Assembly (NCBI GenBank): GCA_903899945.1
Contig: CAIULA010000034.1
Span: 1 to 64,000 of the forward strand
Source of the DNA: an uncultured Alphaproteobacteria bacterium
GTDB lineage: Bacteria > Pseudomonadota > Alphaproteobacteria > Paracaedibacterales > CAIULA01
DNA: 64,000 nucleotides
Reading direction: 5' to 3'
In this document: positions 18,364 to 30,339 of the stretch, one piece after another
How positions within the stretch are numbered: the stretch's first letter is position 1
Layout of the letters: the number at the start of each line of letters is the position of its first letter
Program-made: the position numbers and the translations under genes
Notes under the pieces: model-generated
Seen by the model: only the letters and a program-made list of their open reading frames with translations
What the model was told of the DNA's origin: nothing
Database searches by the model: none

Positions 18364-19767
18364 TTAATGCTCTTTCAAACCCTTAAGAATCTCTTCACAG
18401 ACCTTTTTTGCATCCCCTAGAACCATCAACGTATTATCTCTGTAAAACAACTCGTTATCAACGCCGGCATAGCCTGAGGCTAATGAACGTTTAACGAATA
18501 AAACCGTTTTGGCTTTTTCCACGTCTAAAATAGGCATTCCATAAATAGGGGACGATGCATCTGTCTTAGCAGCAGGGTTTGTAATATCATTAGCACCAAT
18601 AACAAAGGCAACATCCGTTGATGCAAAGTCATGGTTAATGTCTTCAAGCTCCAAAACTTCGTCATAGGGAACATTGGCTTCTGCTAAAAGAACGTTCATG
18701 TGTCCAGGCATACGTCCGGCAACAGGGTGAATGGCATAGCGAACATTCACGCCTTTCCCTTTTAATGTGTCAACCATTTCTCTTAATGCGTGTTGGGCTT
18801 GGGCGACTGCCATACCATATCCTGGAACGATAATCACATTTCTTGCATTGCCCATAATGAAAGCAGCATCTTCGCCGCTGCTCACTTTTACAGGTTTATC
18901 GCTAGTGTTTGTTCCCGCAGCTGAGGCTGAAGCAGGATCTGTTCCAAACCCACCTAAAATGACATTGAATATAGAACGGTTCATACCTTTGCACATAATG
19001 TAACTAAGGATGGCCCCAGACGCCCCAACGAGAGCACCTGTAATAATCAAAAGATTATTCGACATGGTAAACCCAATACCTGCCGCCGCCCACCCTGAAT
19101 AGGAGTTTAACATGGAAATAACCACAGGCATATCAGCACCACCAATCGGCATAATCAACAAAAGACCTAATGCAAACGAAAGAGTTGTCAATAGCCAAAA
19201 GACAGAAGCTGATTCAGTGCTCATGAATATAAAAAGAAGAACAAGAAGAGCAATTGCAAGTAATGCATTTAATTGATGTTGACGAGGAAATGTAAGCGGT
19301 TTTCCGCTAACAAGCCCTTGCAATTTTCCAAAGGCAATGATCGATCCTGTAAAGGTAATTGCACCGACAATTGTCCCAAGTCCCATTTCAAAAAGACTGG
19401 TAGCCTTCATGTTTCCTTGTGAACCAAGGTGGAATGTTTCCGGAGAATAAAGCGCAGCAGCGGCAACAAATACGGCTGCTAAACCAACCAAACTATGAAA
19501 AGCAGCAACCAATTGGGGAAGTGCTGTCATTTTTATGCGTTTTGCAATGACTGTTCCAAGGCCACCACCCAAAGCAATTGCTACAACAATCCAACTGTAC
19601 CTTGAAATAGAAGATCCCAAAAGGGTCGTTAAAATGGCAATCACCATTCCAAAGACACCATACATGTTACCAGATCTGGATGTTGCTGCAGAGGAAAGCC
19701 CCCGCAGAGCCAAAATAAAACAAACGGCTGAGATTAAATATAAGAATGCAGAAAGATTAACGGACAC
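18364..19767 (-). CDS. pntB: NAD(P) transhydrogenase, subunit beta
   Basis: The protein has 467 aa from the GTG at 19767, chosen over an ATG at 19800 because AAGGAG lies 8 bases upstream, the translated start (VSVNLSAFLYLISA) then matches alphaproteobacterial PntB, and overlap with pntAb disappears. It has about nine membrane helices, then the NADP-binding domain III (from about 290) with VIIVPGYGMAVAQAQ, GRMPGHMNVLLAEA and the final VLFVKRSLASGYAGVDN. It couples the proton gradient to NADPH formation in the inner membrane. Confidence 0.96.
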   Translation of the reverse strand: MSVNLSAFLYLISAVCFILALRGLSSAATSRSGNMYGVFGMVIAILTTLLGSSISRYSWIVVAIALGGGLGTVIAKRIKMTALPQLVAAFHSLVGLAAVFVAAAALYSPETFHLGSQGNMKATSLFEMGLGTIVGAITFTGSIIAFGKLQGLVSGKPLTFPRQHQLNALLAIALLVLLFIFMSTESASVFWLLTTLSFALGLLLIMPIGGADMPVVISMLNSYSGWAAAGIGFTMSNNLLIITGALVGASGAILSYIMCKGMNRSIFNVILGGFGTDPASASAAGTNTSDKPVKVSSGEDAAFIMGNARNVIIVPGYGMAVAQAQHALREMVDTLKGKGVNVRYAIHPVAGRMPGHMNVLLAEANVPYDEVLELEDINHDFASTDVAFVIGANDITNPAAKTDASSPIYGMPILDVEKAKTVLFVKRSLASGYAGVDNELFYRDNTLMVLGDAKKVCEEILKGLKEH

Positions 19768-19783
19768 GTTTTTAAGCTCCTTG

Positions 19784-20191
19784 TTATTTGCTTTTCGCAA
19801 ACATTTGCAACATACGTTGAGTTACAATAAATCCACCAAAAATGTTAATTGACGCTAAAACAACAGCAATAAAACCAAAAGTTGTTGAAATATTACTAAT
19901 AGCAGGGCCTGCAGCAATCAGGGCTCCTACGATGATAACGCTTGAAACAGCATTAGTGACGGACATCAAAGGCGAATGAAGGGCAGGCGTTACTTTCCAC
20001 ACAACGTAGTAGCCGACAAAGCAAGCCAAGGCAAAAACAGTTAGGCCAATAACAAATGGATCTAAATGAGCTGTACCTGATTGATCCACCAGTTGACGAG
20101 TCATTGTTTCTAATTGTTTTGCTTCATTCGTTAACTCTCTTGAAGCATTTAAAATTTTTGTTGTTTGTTCTGTTATCGTGTGAATATCCAT
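19784..20191 (-). CDS. pntAb: NAD(P) transhydrogenase, alpha subunit part 2 (membrane)
   Basis: The protein has 135 aa. It supplies the membrane helices that in E. coli form the C-terminal end of Pnt[21 protein letters not shown], then [17 protein letters not shown] (split [10 protein letters not shown]) and [10 protein letters not shown]. The N-terminal 40 residues are a soluble linker. It is flanked by pntAa (11 bp) and pntB (16 bp), the usual alphaproteobacterial three-gene arrangement. Confidence 0.95.
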   Translation of the reverse strand: MDIHTITEQTTKILNASRELTNEAKQLETMTRQLVDQSGTAHLDPFVIGLTVFALACFVGYYVVWKVTPALHSPLMSVTNAVSSVIIVGALIAAGPAISNISTTFGFIAVVLASINIFGGFIVTQRMLQMFAKSK

Positions 20192-20202
20192 AAATAACCT
20201 CT

Positions 20203-21330
20203 TTAATCCTTGTTAAAGGTTGGGTGAATAATTGCGCCCTCGTGGGTTAAGGCAGTCGCTGTCACAATTTCATCTTGCCAGTTGATTTCTAACGCACTTC
20301 CTTCTTTATTCATTATGTTTTTAAGGAAGTTCAAAAGATTTTTGGCATAAAGCTGACTTGCATCTGTTGCGATTCTGCTTGGCATGTTAGCCGAACCTAC
20401 AATTTTAACGCCATGCTTTATGATGGTTTTTCCTGATTCAGATAACGCGCAATTCCCGCCAGATTCTGCAGCTAAGTCAATAATCACTGATCCTGGTTTC
20501 ATTGTTTTGACCATAGCTTCTGTAACCAAGACAGGGGCCGGTTTGCCAGGGATTTGAGCCGTTGTTATAATGATGTCTTGAGTTTTTAAAACTTCTTTGA
20601 GTTTTTCTTCTTGGGCCTTTTTATAATCATCACTCATTTCTTTTGCGTATCCACCAGTGCCTTCACCGGTCTCTTTTGCTTCAACAGAGACAAAGGTTGC
20701 TCCAAGGCTTTCTACTTGTTCTTTAGAAGCAGCCCTTACATCGTACGCAGAAACAATTGCCCCCAGACGACGCGCAGTAGCAATCGCTTGAAGGCCAGCA
20801 ACTCCAGCCCCTAGGATCAAAACACGTGCTGCGGGAATAGTTCCTGCTGCTGTCATCATCAAAGGTAAGGCTCTGCCAAATTCAGAAGCGGCATCAATCA
20901 CTGCCTTGTATCCAGCTAAGTTACTTTGAGAGGAAAGTACATCCATACTTTGAGCGCGAGTGATGCGAGGCGCTAGCTCAAGACTAAAACTGGTAATTCC
21001 CTGTGAAGATAATTTTTTCAAAAGAGATCCGTTTTGATAGGGTTTTAGCATTCCAATCAAAAGACTTTGCTTTGCAAGTTTTGTGACCTCTTCTTCTGGA
21101 AAGGGGGCAACTGTCAAAACGGCATTGGCTTTTTTCAAAAGATCTTCACGGTTTTTTTCAACTGCGCAGCCAGCTTTTTCATAAAGGCTGTTCGGATAAC
21201 CAGCTTCTTTGCCAGCATCTGATTCAACTGTGACTTGATGTCCTAATTCTATTAATTTTTTTGCAACGTCAGGGGTTAAGGAAACCCTTTTTTCATGAGG
21301 CGTATTCTCTTTCAGAACAGCAAAAAGCAT
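20203..21330 (-). CDS. pntAa: NAD(P) transhydrogenase, alpha subunit part 1 (NAD-binding)
   Basis: The protein has 375 aa from the ATG at 21330; a start seven codons upstream adds non-conserved residues before [15 protein letters not shown]. The alanine-dehydrogenase-like NAD domain shows [22 protein letters not shown] and the [13 protein letters not shown] loop, with [10 protein letters not shown] in the mobile region. It delivers hydride from NADH to the PntB-bound NADP. First gene of the pnt operon, divergent from infC. Confidence 0.95.
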   Translation of the reverse strand: MLFAVLKENTPHEKRVSLTPDVAKKLIELGHQVTVESDAGKEAGYPNSLYEKAGCAVEKNREDLLKKANAVLTVAPFPEEEVTKLAKQSLLIGMLKPYQNGSLLKKLSSQGITSFSLELAPRITRAQSMDVLSSQSNLAGYKAVIDAASEFGRALPLMMTAAGTIPAARVLILGAGVAGLQAIATARRLGAIVSAYDVRAASKEQVESLGATFVSVEAKETGEGTGGYAKEMSDDYKKAQEEKLKEVLKTQDIIITTAQIPGKPAPVLVTEAMVKTMKPGSVIIDLAAESGGNCALSESGKTIIKHGVKIVGSANMPSRIATDASQLYAKNLLNFLKNIMNKEGSALEINWQDEIVTATALTHEGAIIHPTFNKD

Positions 21331-21570
21331 AGTTAACTTTTTCCAACACAATTTATAATCTAGATTTTTGGTATTATAATGCTTTTTTTGTACTAGGGAA
21401 GGGTAAAGTAATAATTATAATGGGTTTTCCTAAAATTTATTTTGGTGAATTCCTTTAAAATGAGAATTACAATCAAATCTTTAGAAAATTGGTATTACAG
21501 CAGCCTAGACTTTAAAGAGCTTTGTTGATAAGTTAAGTATGAATAATTTTTTTAAAACGGAGAATGTCAC

Positions 21571-22122
21571 ATAGCTCGACTTAATGTTGATTCGCCCCAA
21601 AACAGAGAAGTTCCTCGTCATGACGGGCCTAGAGTTAATCAGGAAATAACCTCACCAAAGGTAAGATTAATTGATGCAGAAGGTGAAATGGTCGGCGTAG
21701 TTAGCAGATCAGAAGCTTTAACTTTAGCTGTTCAGGCAGGCCTTGATTTGGTAGAAGTTTCTCCAAATGCAGAGCCTCCCGTTTGTAAGATTTTGGATTA
21801 CGGCAAGTTTAAATATGAACAACAAAAGAAAAAAGCCGAAGCCAAGAAAAAACAAAAGATCATCGAAGTTAAAGAAATTCAAATGCGTCCTATGATTGAT
21901 GACAATGATTTGGAAATCAAATGCAGGGCTATTAAAAGATTTCTTGAAGAAGGTGATAAAGTTAAGATAAGCATGCGTTTTCGTGGACGAGAAATGAGTC
22001 ACCAAGAAATTGGTATGGGGATTTTATTAAAAGTTAAACAAGATTTTGAAGAGCTTGCAAAATTTGAAACATTGCCAAGATTTGAAGGTAGGCAAATTGT
22101 TATGATAATGGCTCCTAAATAG
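21571..22122 (+). CDS. infC: Translation initiation factor IF-3, ATA start codon
   Basis: The protein has 183 aa. The first ATG (21688) would delete about 39 conserved residues including GPRVNQEIT and VRLIDAEGE. An in-frame stop lies at 21553-21555, and between it and 21688 the only start-like codon with a ribosome site is ATA at 21571 (GGAG at 21559-21562, 8-base spacing). Rare AUU/AUA starts are a hallmark of infC and let IF-3 limit its own synthesis. The rest shows LVEVSPNAEPPVCKILDYGK and the C-terminal domain MRPMIDDNDLEIK. It is followed by secG rather than rpmI-rplT. Confidence 0.93.
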   Translation: MARLNVDSPQNREVPRHDGPRVNQEITSPKVRLIDAEGEMVGVVSRSEALTLAVQAGLDLVEVSPNAEPPVCKILDYGKFKYEQQKKKAEAKKKQKIIEVKEIQMRPMIDDNDLEIKCRAIKRFLEEGDKVKISMRFRGREMSHQEIGMGILLKVKQDFEELAKFETLPRFEGRQIVMIMAPK

Positions 22123-22139
22123 AAAAGGGATAGAAGTTT

Positions 22140-24094
<1,955 letters not shown>

Positions 24095-24105
24095 GGATAA
24101 AAAGA

Positions 24106-24942
24106 ATGCGTCATTTAAAGATTGGGGCTTTGACGGTTGGAAATGATCTTCCTTTGACTATCATTGCGGGTCCTTGTGTTATGGAAAGCCGTGAACATGC
24201 TTTGATGATGGCAGGTGAACTGAGTGACTTGGCAGCAAAAATGGGTTTTGGTCTTATTTATAAAACCTCCTTTGATAAGGCGAATCGAACTAGCTTAAAA
24301 GGTGTGAGAGGTATTGGACTTGAGGCAAGCTTAGCTATTTTTTCTGAAATTCGTGAAAAGTTTGGTTGTCCTGTTACCACTGACGTTCATAACGCAGAGC
24401 AATGTGGGATTGTTGCTAAGGTCGTAGATGTATTACAGATTCCTGCATTCTTGTGCCGTCAAACAGACCTTCTTGCGGCAGCAGCTGCAACTGGCAAAGC
24501 GATTAATATTAAAAAAGGCCAATTTCTAGCGCCATGGGATATGAAGAATGTGGTTACCAAAATGGAAAGTTTTGGTAGTGAAAATGTCATGCTTTGTGAG
24601 CGCGGAGCTAGTTTCGGTTATAATACACTTGTGTCAGATATGCGTTCCTTATCTATTATGGCAAGTACAGGTTATCCAGTGATATTTGATGCAACCCATT
24701 CTGTACAGCAACCAGGCGGTGCAGGGACATCCAGTTCCGGTCAACGTGAGTTTGCGCCCGTCCTAGCGCGGGCAGCCGTTGCAGTTGGTGTCGCCGGCGT
24801 TTTCGTAGAAACGCATGAAAACCCGGACTGTGCGCCAAGTGATGGTCCGAATATGATTCCTTTAAAGGATATGCCAAAAGTCTTGAGTGAGCTTCTGGCT
24901 TTTGACAAAGTTGCCAAAGACTACCCCAGGTGGGTTGTTTAA
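24106..24942 (+). CDS. kdsA: 3-deoxy-8-phosphooctulonate synthase (KDO-8-P synthase)
   Basis: The protein has 278 aa. It condenses phosphoenolpyruvate with arabinose-5-phosphate in the LPS inner-core pathway. Conserved segments: IAGPCVMESREHAL, YKTSFDKANRTS, DVLQIPAFLCRQTDLL, FDATHSVQQPGG and ETHENPD(C). Together with kdsD at 30.3 kb it implies KDO-containing LPS. It lies 11 bp after pyrG. Confidence 0.97.
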   Translation: MRHLKIGALTVGNDLPLTIIAGPCVMESREHALMMAGELSDLAAKMGFGLIYKTSFDKANRTSLKGVRGIGLEASLAIFSEIREKFGCPVTTDVHNAEQCGIVAKVVDVLQIPAFLCRQTDLLAAAAATGKAINIKKGQFLAPWDMKNVVTKMESFGSENVMLCERGASFGYNTLVSDMRSLSIMASTGYPVIFDATHSVQQPGGAGTSSSGQREFAPVLARAAVAVGVAGVFVETHENPDCAPSDGPNMIPLKDMPKVLSELLAFDKVAKDYPRWVV

Positions 24943-24963
24943 AGGTCTCGGGGGCTAATATTG

Positions 24964-25875
24964 TTAGCGCCAATGTCTCCGACCAAATCTTTCTTCTATA
25001 ATGACTCCGCCTACTACGGGCGGTCCATATACGACAGGTGGTGCTGCATAGACTGGAGCAGGAGGAGTTACATAGACGGGTGCTGGTTGAGGTGAAATAA
25101 ATGTTGGTCCGGGAGGTGTTGGGGCTGGAACCTGTTGGACGATCACTGTATCAGTGTGATGGTGATTATGATGCTTTTTGTGAACGGGCTGAACGGGCGT
25201 GGCGACTGAAACGCCAGTAGGATACTTAACAATGCTTTCTAAATATTGCCCAAGCGGTGTTGAGGCATTTTTAACAAATATATTGCTAAGACGCAAAATA
25301 ACCGTTTTGTTTATTTGGCTGTCACCCGGCCATCTGTATGTGAAATCAAAAGCGGTATGCGCAACGTTCCATGTGCCATGTTCTAGCAGTAAAGGTTTAT
25401 TATTGGTAAAGAATTGGTATTCTTCTGTACCTATTCCGCCCGCTTTTTTTTCAGCAAGAGATTGTCCATCAATATCTGCATGCAAAAAAGAGATATGATC
25501 TCTACCTGAAACAACTTCTAAATCTCCAAAAGTGAAGGGGCCTTCGACGTGCACTATTTTCCCTCTAAATAGCTCTTTTATTCGTTCGACATCCAGGTGC
25601 ATTAGAGGAGTGATCAATGCGTAAACATTATCTCGCCTGGCACTTTCAATGACACTGATAGGAAGAGATGGAACTAAATTTTCCATCTTTTCATGGTTGA
25701 CATCTGTATTCATATAAAGTCTAAAGTCCAGTTGATCTGGAGATATAACCTCTGCGGAGGTTGGTTGTGGCATACTCGATGCACCCATAGGAACGGGTTG
25801 AGGTATGTCTGCAATTGCCTTTACTGAAAAGAGAAATGTTGATGATAAAAAGATGGATGCAAAAACCTTAACCAT
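24964..25875 (-). CDS. Exported protein with Pro/His-rich C-terminus, function unknown
   Basis: The protein has 303 aa. Residues 1-22 form a signal peptide ending KAIAD. Residues about 50-215 are a folded unknown domain (RLYMNTDVNHEKM, VEGPFTFGDLEVVSG, FTYRWPGDSQINKTVI). The last 90 residues change character: HKKHHNHHHTDT, then proline-rich repeats of the type PAPVYVTPP and PAPVYAAPP, ending in a basic RRHWR. Such a tail could span peptidoglycan or bind metal; both are inference. It is inserted opposite to the kdsA-eno block, only 21 bp from the kdsA stop. Confidence 0.75.
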   Translation of the reverse strand: MVKVFASIFLSSTFLFSVKAIADIPQPVPMGASSMPQPTSAEVISPDQLDFRLYMNTDVNHEKMENLVPSLPISVIESARRDNVYALITPLMHLDVERIKELFRGKIVHVEGPFTFGDLEVVSGRDHISFLHADIDGQSLAEKKAGGIGTEEYQFFTNNKPLLLEHGTWNVAHTAFDFTYRWPGDSQINKTVILRLSNIFVKNASTPLGQYLESIVKYPTGVSVATPVQPVHKKHHNHHHTDTVIVQQVPAPTPPGPTFISPQPAPVYVTPPAPVYAAPPVVYGPPVVGGVIIEERFGRRHWR

Positions 25876-26013
25876 TCTGTTACCTTAAATTTATGCCTTA
25901 TTTTCTATAAATATAAAGAAAAGATCTTAACAGATGTTTAACAGAGGAATTTCTTAACAAAACAGTATATTTCCACTATGTTAATAGTGAGTTCATATAT
26001 TTAGTGACTTTAA

Positions 26014-27288
<1,275 letters not shown>

Positions 27289-27289
27289 A

Positions 27290-27667
27290 ATGACAGCAAC
27301 TCGTGAAGCTAAAAAAGAACCTAAGAGTTTTTCATTTTCCCATCTTTTAGGGGAAAAACGCCCGAGAGAGGTTATTGGCCCTCTTTTGGCTTTATGCTTT
27401 ATGCTTTATTTTCTCTATCATATTTTTCAAGGCGAGAGGGGGCTGCTCTCTTGGCTGCGTTTGCAGCAAAAAATTGTGGATGATGAAAAAGTATTACTTT
27501 CCCTGCAATCCCAGCGCGAAATTCTAGAGCATAAGGTATACCTTTTGCGCCCCGATAGTTTGGATAAAGACATGCTGGAAGAAAGAGTAAGGCTGCTTTT
27601 AAACTTTGGCAGAGCTGATGAAGTTGTCATCCATGATGAGGGGACTGATGTTGTAAAAAAGAAATAA
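27290..27667 (+). CDS. ftsB: FtsB/DivIC-type septum formation protein
   Basis: The protein has 125 aa from the ATG at 27290, one base after the eno stop; a longer in-frame start would overlap eno and add non-conserved residues. It has a cytoplasmic basic N-terminus, one membrane helix (about 30-48, LLALCFMLYFLYHIF), then a periplasmic coiled coil (LRLQQKIVDDEKVLLSLQ region) and the LRPDSLDKDMLEERVR motif typical of alphaproteobacterial FtsB. It acts in the FtsQLB divisome complex. The eno-ftsB pairing is conserved in this class. Confidence 0.9.
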   Translation: MTATREAKKEPKSFSFSHLLGEKRPREVIGPLLALCFMLYFLYHIFQGERGLLSWLRLQQKIVDDEKVLLSLQSQREILEHKVYLLRPDSLDKDMLEERVRLLLNFGRADEVVIHDEGTDVVKKK

Positions 27668-27919
27668 AAGATCTGATTTTATTAAATAGAAACTTTTGAT
27701 TTTTCTCAAATGGCGATAAGGCGTAATAGAGGCATGAAAATCTTCTAAAGCCTTGATACATAAAAGCCAGATCTTCTTTTTGTTGGAAAAGCATAATATT
27801 AAGTTAATAACCCTAGGTATAATTTTCTCATAATTTTACTAAGATAACAAAATCTTTCCTAAAATTAACTATTTTTTAACAATCAAAACATATCTCATCT
27901 AGTAGAAACCTTTTTATTG

Positions 27920-28552
27920 ATGAGTTTCTCTATGTTTGGCTTTACGATTGCTATTTTCAGTTTCTTTCTAAGTCACATTTTGCCAGCTTACTCTTCTGAG
28001 GGTATTCCTGGCGATGCTCTTCTAAATAAGATCCGTACTGGCTTTGTTTCTCAACCTTCTGCTGTTATTGATGAGTTGAACTATAGGTATATTCAAACAG
28101 CCAAGGCTAAGCTTGCTCCAACCATTCGGGAAGCTGCTCCTGATGAACTGGTGTTGCCTTCTGGTTTCATTGTAGGCGATCAAGATGCATTTGCAATGGC
28201 AGGTTGCTATGTTCGACTAGGATCGAGTCTAAGGTCTTATAATCTGGTAACTAGGTCCGGTAATTTAGCGGCAACAGCATTTTTAAGCGGTGGATTGATG
28301 TATGCTTTAATTGCCAGGCAAGCAGATAGCGTAGAAGAGCGTGTAGATTCTCTAACCTCAGCAGCTCAGTGCTATTATTGGTCATTTTGTAATGAAACCA
28401 CTCCATTAAGAAAAGAAATTATTAGAGGTTTGGCGGCAACGTATTTTGAAAGAGCAAACACTGATGCAGATTTATTAACTGGAGATACGAAAACCATTTT
28501 TCTTGATAAAATTAGAAGCGAAATAAATAAATTCTTGAATCGTGCAGATTAG
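27920..28552 (+). CDS. Exported protein of unknown function
   Basis: The protein has about 210 aa. The start is uncertain: TTG 27917, ATG 27920 and ATG 27932 are adjacent and none has a good ribosome site. The N-terminus is a signal peptide (IAIFSFFLSHILPAYSS). The mature domain is helical with two cysteines (AGCYVRLG, AQCYYWSFC) and shows some TPR-like spacing (ALIARQADSVEERVDSLTS split). No family is recognised. The 252 bp upstream are AT-rich and gene-free; an AGATCTG/CAGATCT inverted pair about 95 bp apart is the only structure noticed. Confidence 0.65.
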   Translation: MSFSMFGFTIAIFSFFLSHILPAYSSEGIPGDALLNKIRTGFVSQPSAVIDELNYRYIQTAKAKLAPTIREAAPDELVLPSGFIVGDQDAFAMAGCYVRLGSSLRSYNLVTRSGNLAATAFLSGGLMYALIARQADSVEERVDSLTSAAQCYYWSFCNETTPLRKEIIRGLAATYFERANTDADLLTGDTKTIFLDKIRSEINKFLNRAD

Positions 28553-28590
28553 CATCTCTTGTCAATAACATCAGAGAAAACCAGGTGTAA

Positions 28591-28622
28591 GGTTACGACT
28601 TTACTAACCCTTTTGAATAATT
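28591..28622 (+). terminator. Weak hairpin between convergent genes
   Basis: GGTTA at 28591-28595 can pair with TAACC at 28605-28609, followed by CTTTTGAATAATTTT. The stem is short, so this is only a candidate terminator for the exported-protein gene. Confidence 0.3.
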
Positions 28623-29072
28623 TTACTTAACAAAAGATTTTGATTTTTTAAGGCTTCGATGAAGTGCAATGGGAGTTAAGAGAAACCACAAAACAAAACT
28701 GCAAGCGATATAAATTATTAAAAGTTTATCAAGACTCATTGCTGGTCTGTAAAAATAGGCAACGCTTAGACTGCTGCCAACAATAAATAAAATTATGCAA
28801 AGATAAAAAGCGCTTCTTCCCCAAAATTGTAACCAAATACTTAGGGTTTGAGTAAACTGATTTCGTTTATGCGCACTAACAGGGGCAAGGGTTGCTTTAA
28901 TCTCTCCGATAAGGATTTCATCGGTTTCTTCTCTTATTTTTTTAAAAGTTTTTCCTTCCTGGGGTTGCAATTTTTTCCAATAAGATGTGTCCGAGGCCAT
29001 TGGGTCTTTATTGTTAATTTGCCCGGATACACGCACGTGTCTAGGTCTGTGGGATTCTGTAAAGATTTTCAT
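28623..29072 (-). CDS. Small membrane protein of unknown function, downstream partner
   Basis: The protein has 149 aa. A charged cytoplasmic N-terminal half (1-75) is followed by two membrane helices (about 88-107 and 118-137) and a basic tail. Its ATG overlaps the last codon of the upstream gene (29069) by 4 bp, so the two are translated together. No family is recognised. Confidence 0.65.
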   Translation of the reverse strand: MKIFTESHRPRHVRVSGQINNKDPMASDTSYWKKLQPQEGKTFKKIREETDEILIGEIKATLAPVSAHKRNQFTQTLSIWLQFWGRSAFYLCIILFIVGSSLSVAYFYRPAMSLDKLLIIYIACSFVLWFLLTPIALHRSLKKSKSFVK

Positions 29073-29476
29073 GATTTTTTCCTCATGCTTTTTAATGATT
29101 TTAATTTGGTCTTTTTTAAAGAAGATTTTGAAAATAATTTGACAAGAGGAAAATTAGAAGAATAACGCCTGATTTTACTGTAAGTATAAAAAACCACCAC
29201 CGAAAGTGACGTAGTTATGAATGCAAAAAGAGAAGGGAGGTATTTAGGATCAGGTTCGAAAAACTCTTTTGTTTCGTGAAAAGAAATGGCTTTATGATAA
29301 AACATAGCAAAACCGATTTCTCCAATCATAATCCAAAAAAGAAACAAGCCAAAAGAACAAACAGCGATATTCAAAAGACTCTTTTTACGACGCTGAAATT
29401 TACTTGCCCATGTGGATGGTTCGTCATAATGAATGCCATCGTCAGTAGAGATTTCTGATTGCTTATCTTTTCTCAT
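29069..29476 (-). CDS. Small membrane protein of unknown function, upstream partner
   Basis: The protein has 135 aa. A polar N-terminus (1-32) precedes two membrane helices (about 35-58 and 79-99), then a strongly basic C-terminus rich in Lys and Ser. It has the same two-helix plan as the protein encoded directly downstream, with which it overlaps by 4 bp. The pair may be distant paralogues or subunits of one complex; this is inference from layout alone. Confidence 0.65.
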   Translation of the reverse strand: MRKDKQSEISTDDGIHYDEPSTWASKFQRRKKSLLNIAVCSFGLFLFWIMIGEIGFAMFYHKAISFHETKEFFEPDPKYLPSLFAFITTSLSVVVFYTYSKIRRYSSNFPLVKLFSKSSLKKTKLKSLKSMRKKS

Positions 29477-29588
29477 CGAACTATTTCTTTAACTTTACAT
29501 TTTTAACTACCTTTATCTTTAGTGTCGCTGTGAAAAGTTAATAATCCGTTGACAAGGGGGCAGTAATATTTTACCAATTGACCTTAGG

Positions 29589-29675
29589 GCCCAGATGGCG
29601 GAATTGGTAGACGCGCTAGTTTCAGGTACTAGTGGGTGTATGCCCTTGGAAGTTCGAGTCTTCTTCTGGGCACCA
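29589..29675 (+). tRNA. tRNA-Leu (anticodon CAG)
   Basis: The acceptor stem GCCCAGA pairs with TCTGGGC, and the gene encodes the 3' CCA (ACCA at 29672-29675). The anticodon stem CTAGT/ACTAG encloses the loop TTCAGGT, so the anticodon is CAG. A long variable arm (GGGTGTATGCCC region) fits a class II tRNA, and the T-arm carries TTCGAGT. Length is 87 nt. Confidence 0.95.
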
Positions 29676-29703
29676 AGGTACGGAGTATAAAAGGGGCCTT
29701 TTA

Positions 29704-30330
29704 ATGAAAATTCAGCTTTACAAATATGATCTCCCTGACAATTTGATTTTTTCAGAATCTGTGGCAATCGATACGGAAGCGATGGGTCTTAAAAATCATC
29801 GTGATCGTTTGTGTCTTGTTCAGATCTCAAGTGGCGACGAGGAATGTCATTTGGTTCAATTCGAAAGGCCAAACTTTGAAAGAGCGGTAAATTTAAAAAA
29901 ACTTTTACAAAACAAAAATATTACAAAGATTTTTCATTTTGCTCGTTTTGACGTCGCTATTATGATGCATAGTTTCGGGATCAAAATTGAAAATATTTAC
30001 TGTACGAAGATTGCTTCTCGTTTGGTGCGAACTTTTACCGACCGTCATAGCTTAAAGGATTTATGCAAGGAATTATTGGGTATTGAAATATCTAAGCAGG
30101 AGGGGACTTCTGATTGGGGAGCATCCGACCTTACAAAGGATCAGCTTCGTTATGCTGCAACAGATGTTCTTCATCTGCATAAGTTAAAGAACAAGCTAGA
30201 CGATATGCTGGAGCGAGAAAGTAGAGTGGAATTAGCTAAGGCTTGTTTTGATTTTTTACCATATCGTGCTCAAATGGATTTATTGGGGGGCGAGACATTT
30301 GATGTGTTCCCTCATCGTATTGCGGAATAA
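29704..30330 (+). CDS. rnd: Ribonuclease D-like 3'-5' exonuclease
   Basis: The protein has 208 aa from the ATG at 29704 (AAAGGGG upstream), 28 bp after the tRNA-Leu. DEDD-family residues are seen in AIDTEAMGL (Exo I), FHFARFDVAIM (Exo II) and YAATDVLHLHKL (Exo III). It contains only the exonuclease domain, without the HRDC domain of E. coli RNase D, as is common for short alphaproteobacterial forms. It likely trims tRNA 3' ends; its position after a tRNA gene fits this, and the two may share a transcript. Confidence 0.92.
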   Translation: MKIQLYKYDLPDNLIFSESVAIDTEAMGLKNHRDRLCLVQISSGDEECHLVQFERPNFERAVNLKKLLQNKNITKIFHFARFDVAIMMHSFGIKIENIYCTKIASRLVRTFTDRHSLKDLCKELLGIEISKQEGTSDWGASDLTKDQLRYAATDVLHLHKLKNKLDDMLERESRVELAKACFDFLPYRAQMDLLGGETFDVFPHRIAE

Positions 30331-30339
30331 GAAATAAAA

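Noticed and set aside
21688-22122. infC starting at the first ATG
   Set aside because: It would remove about 39 conserved residues of the IF-3 N-terminal domain; the ATA at 21571 has a ribosome site.
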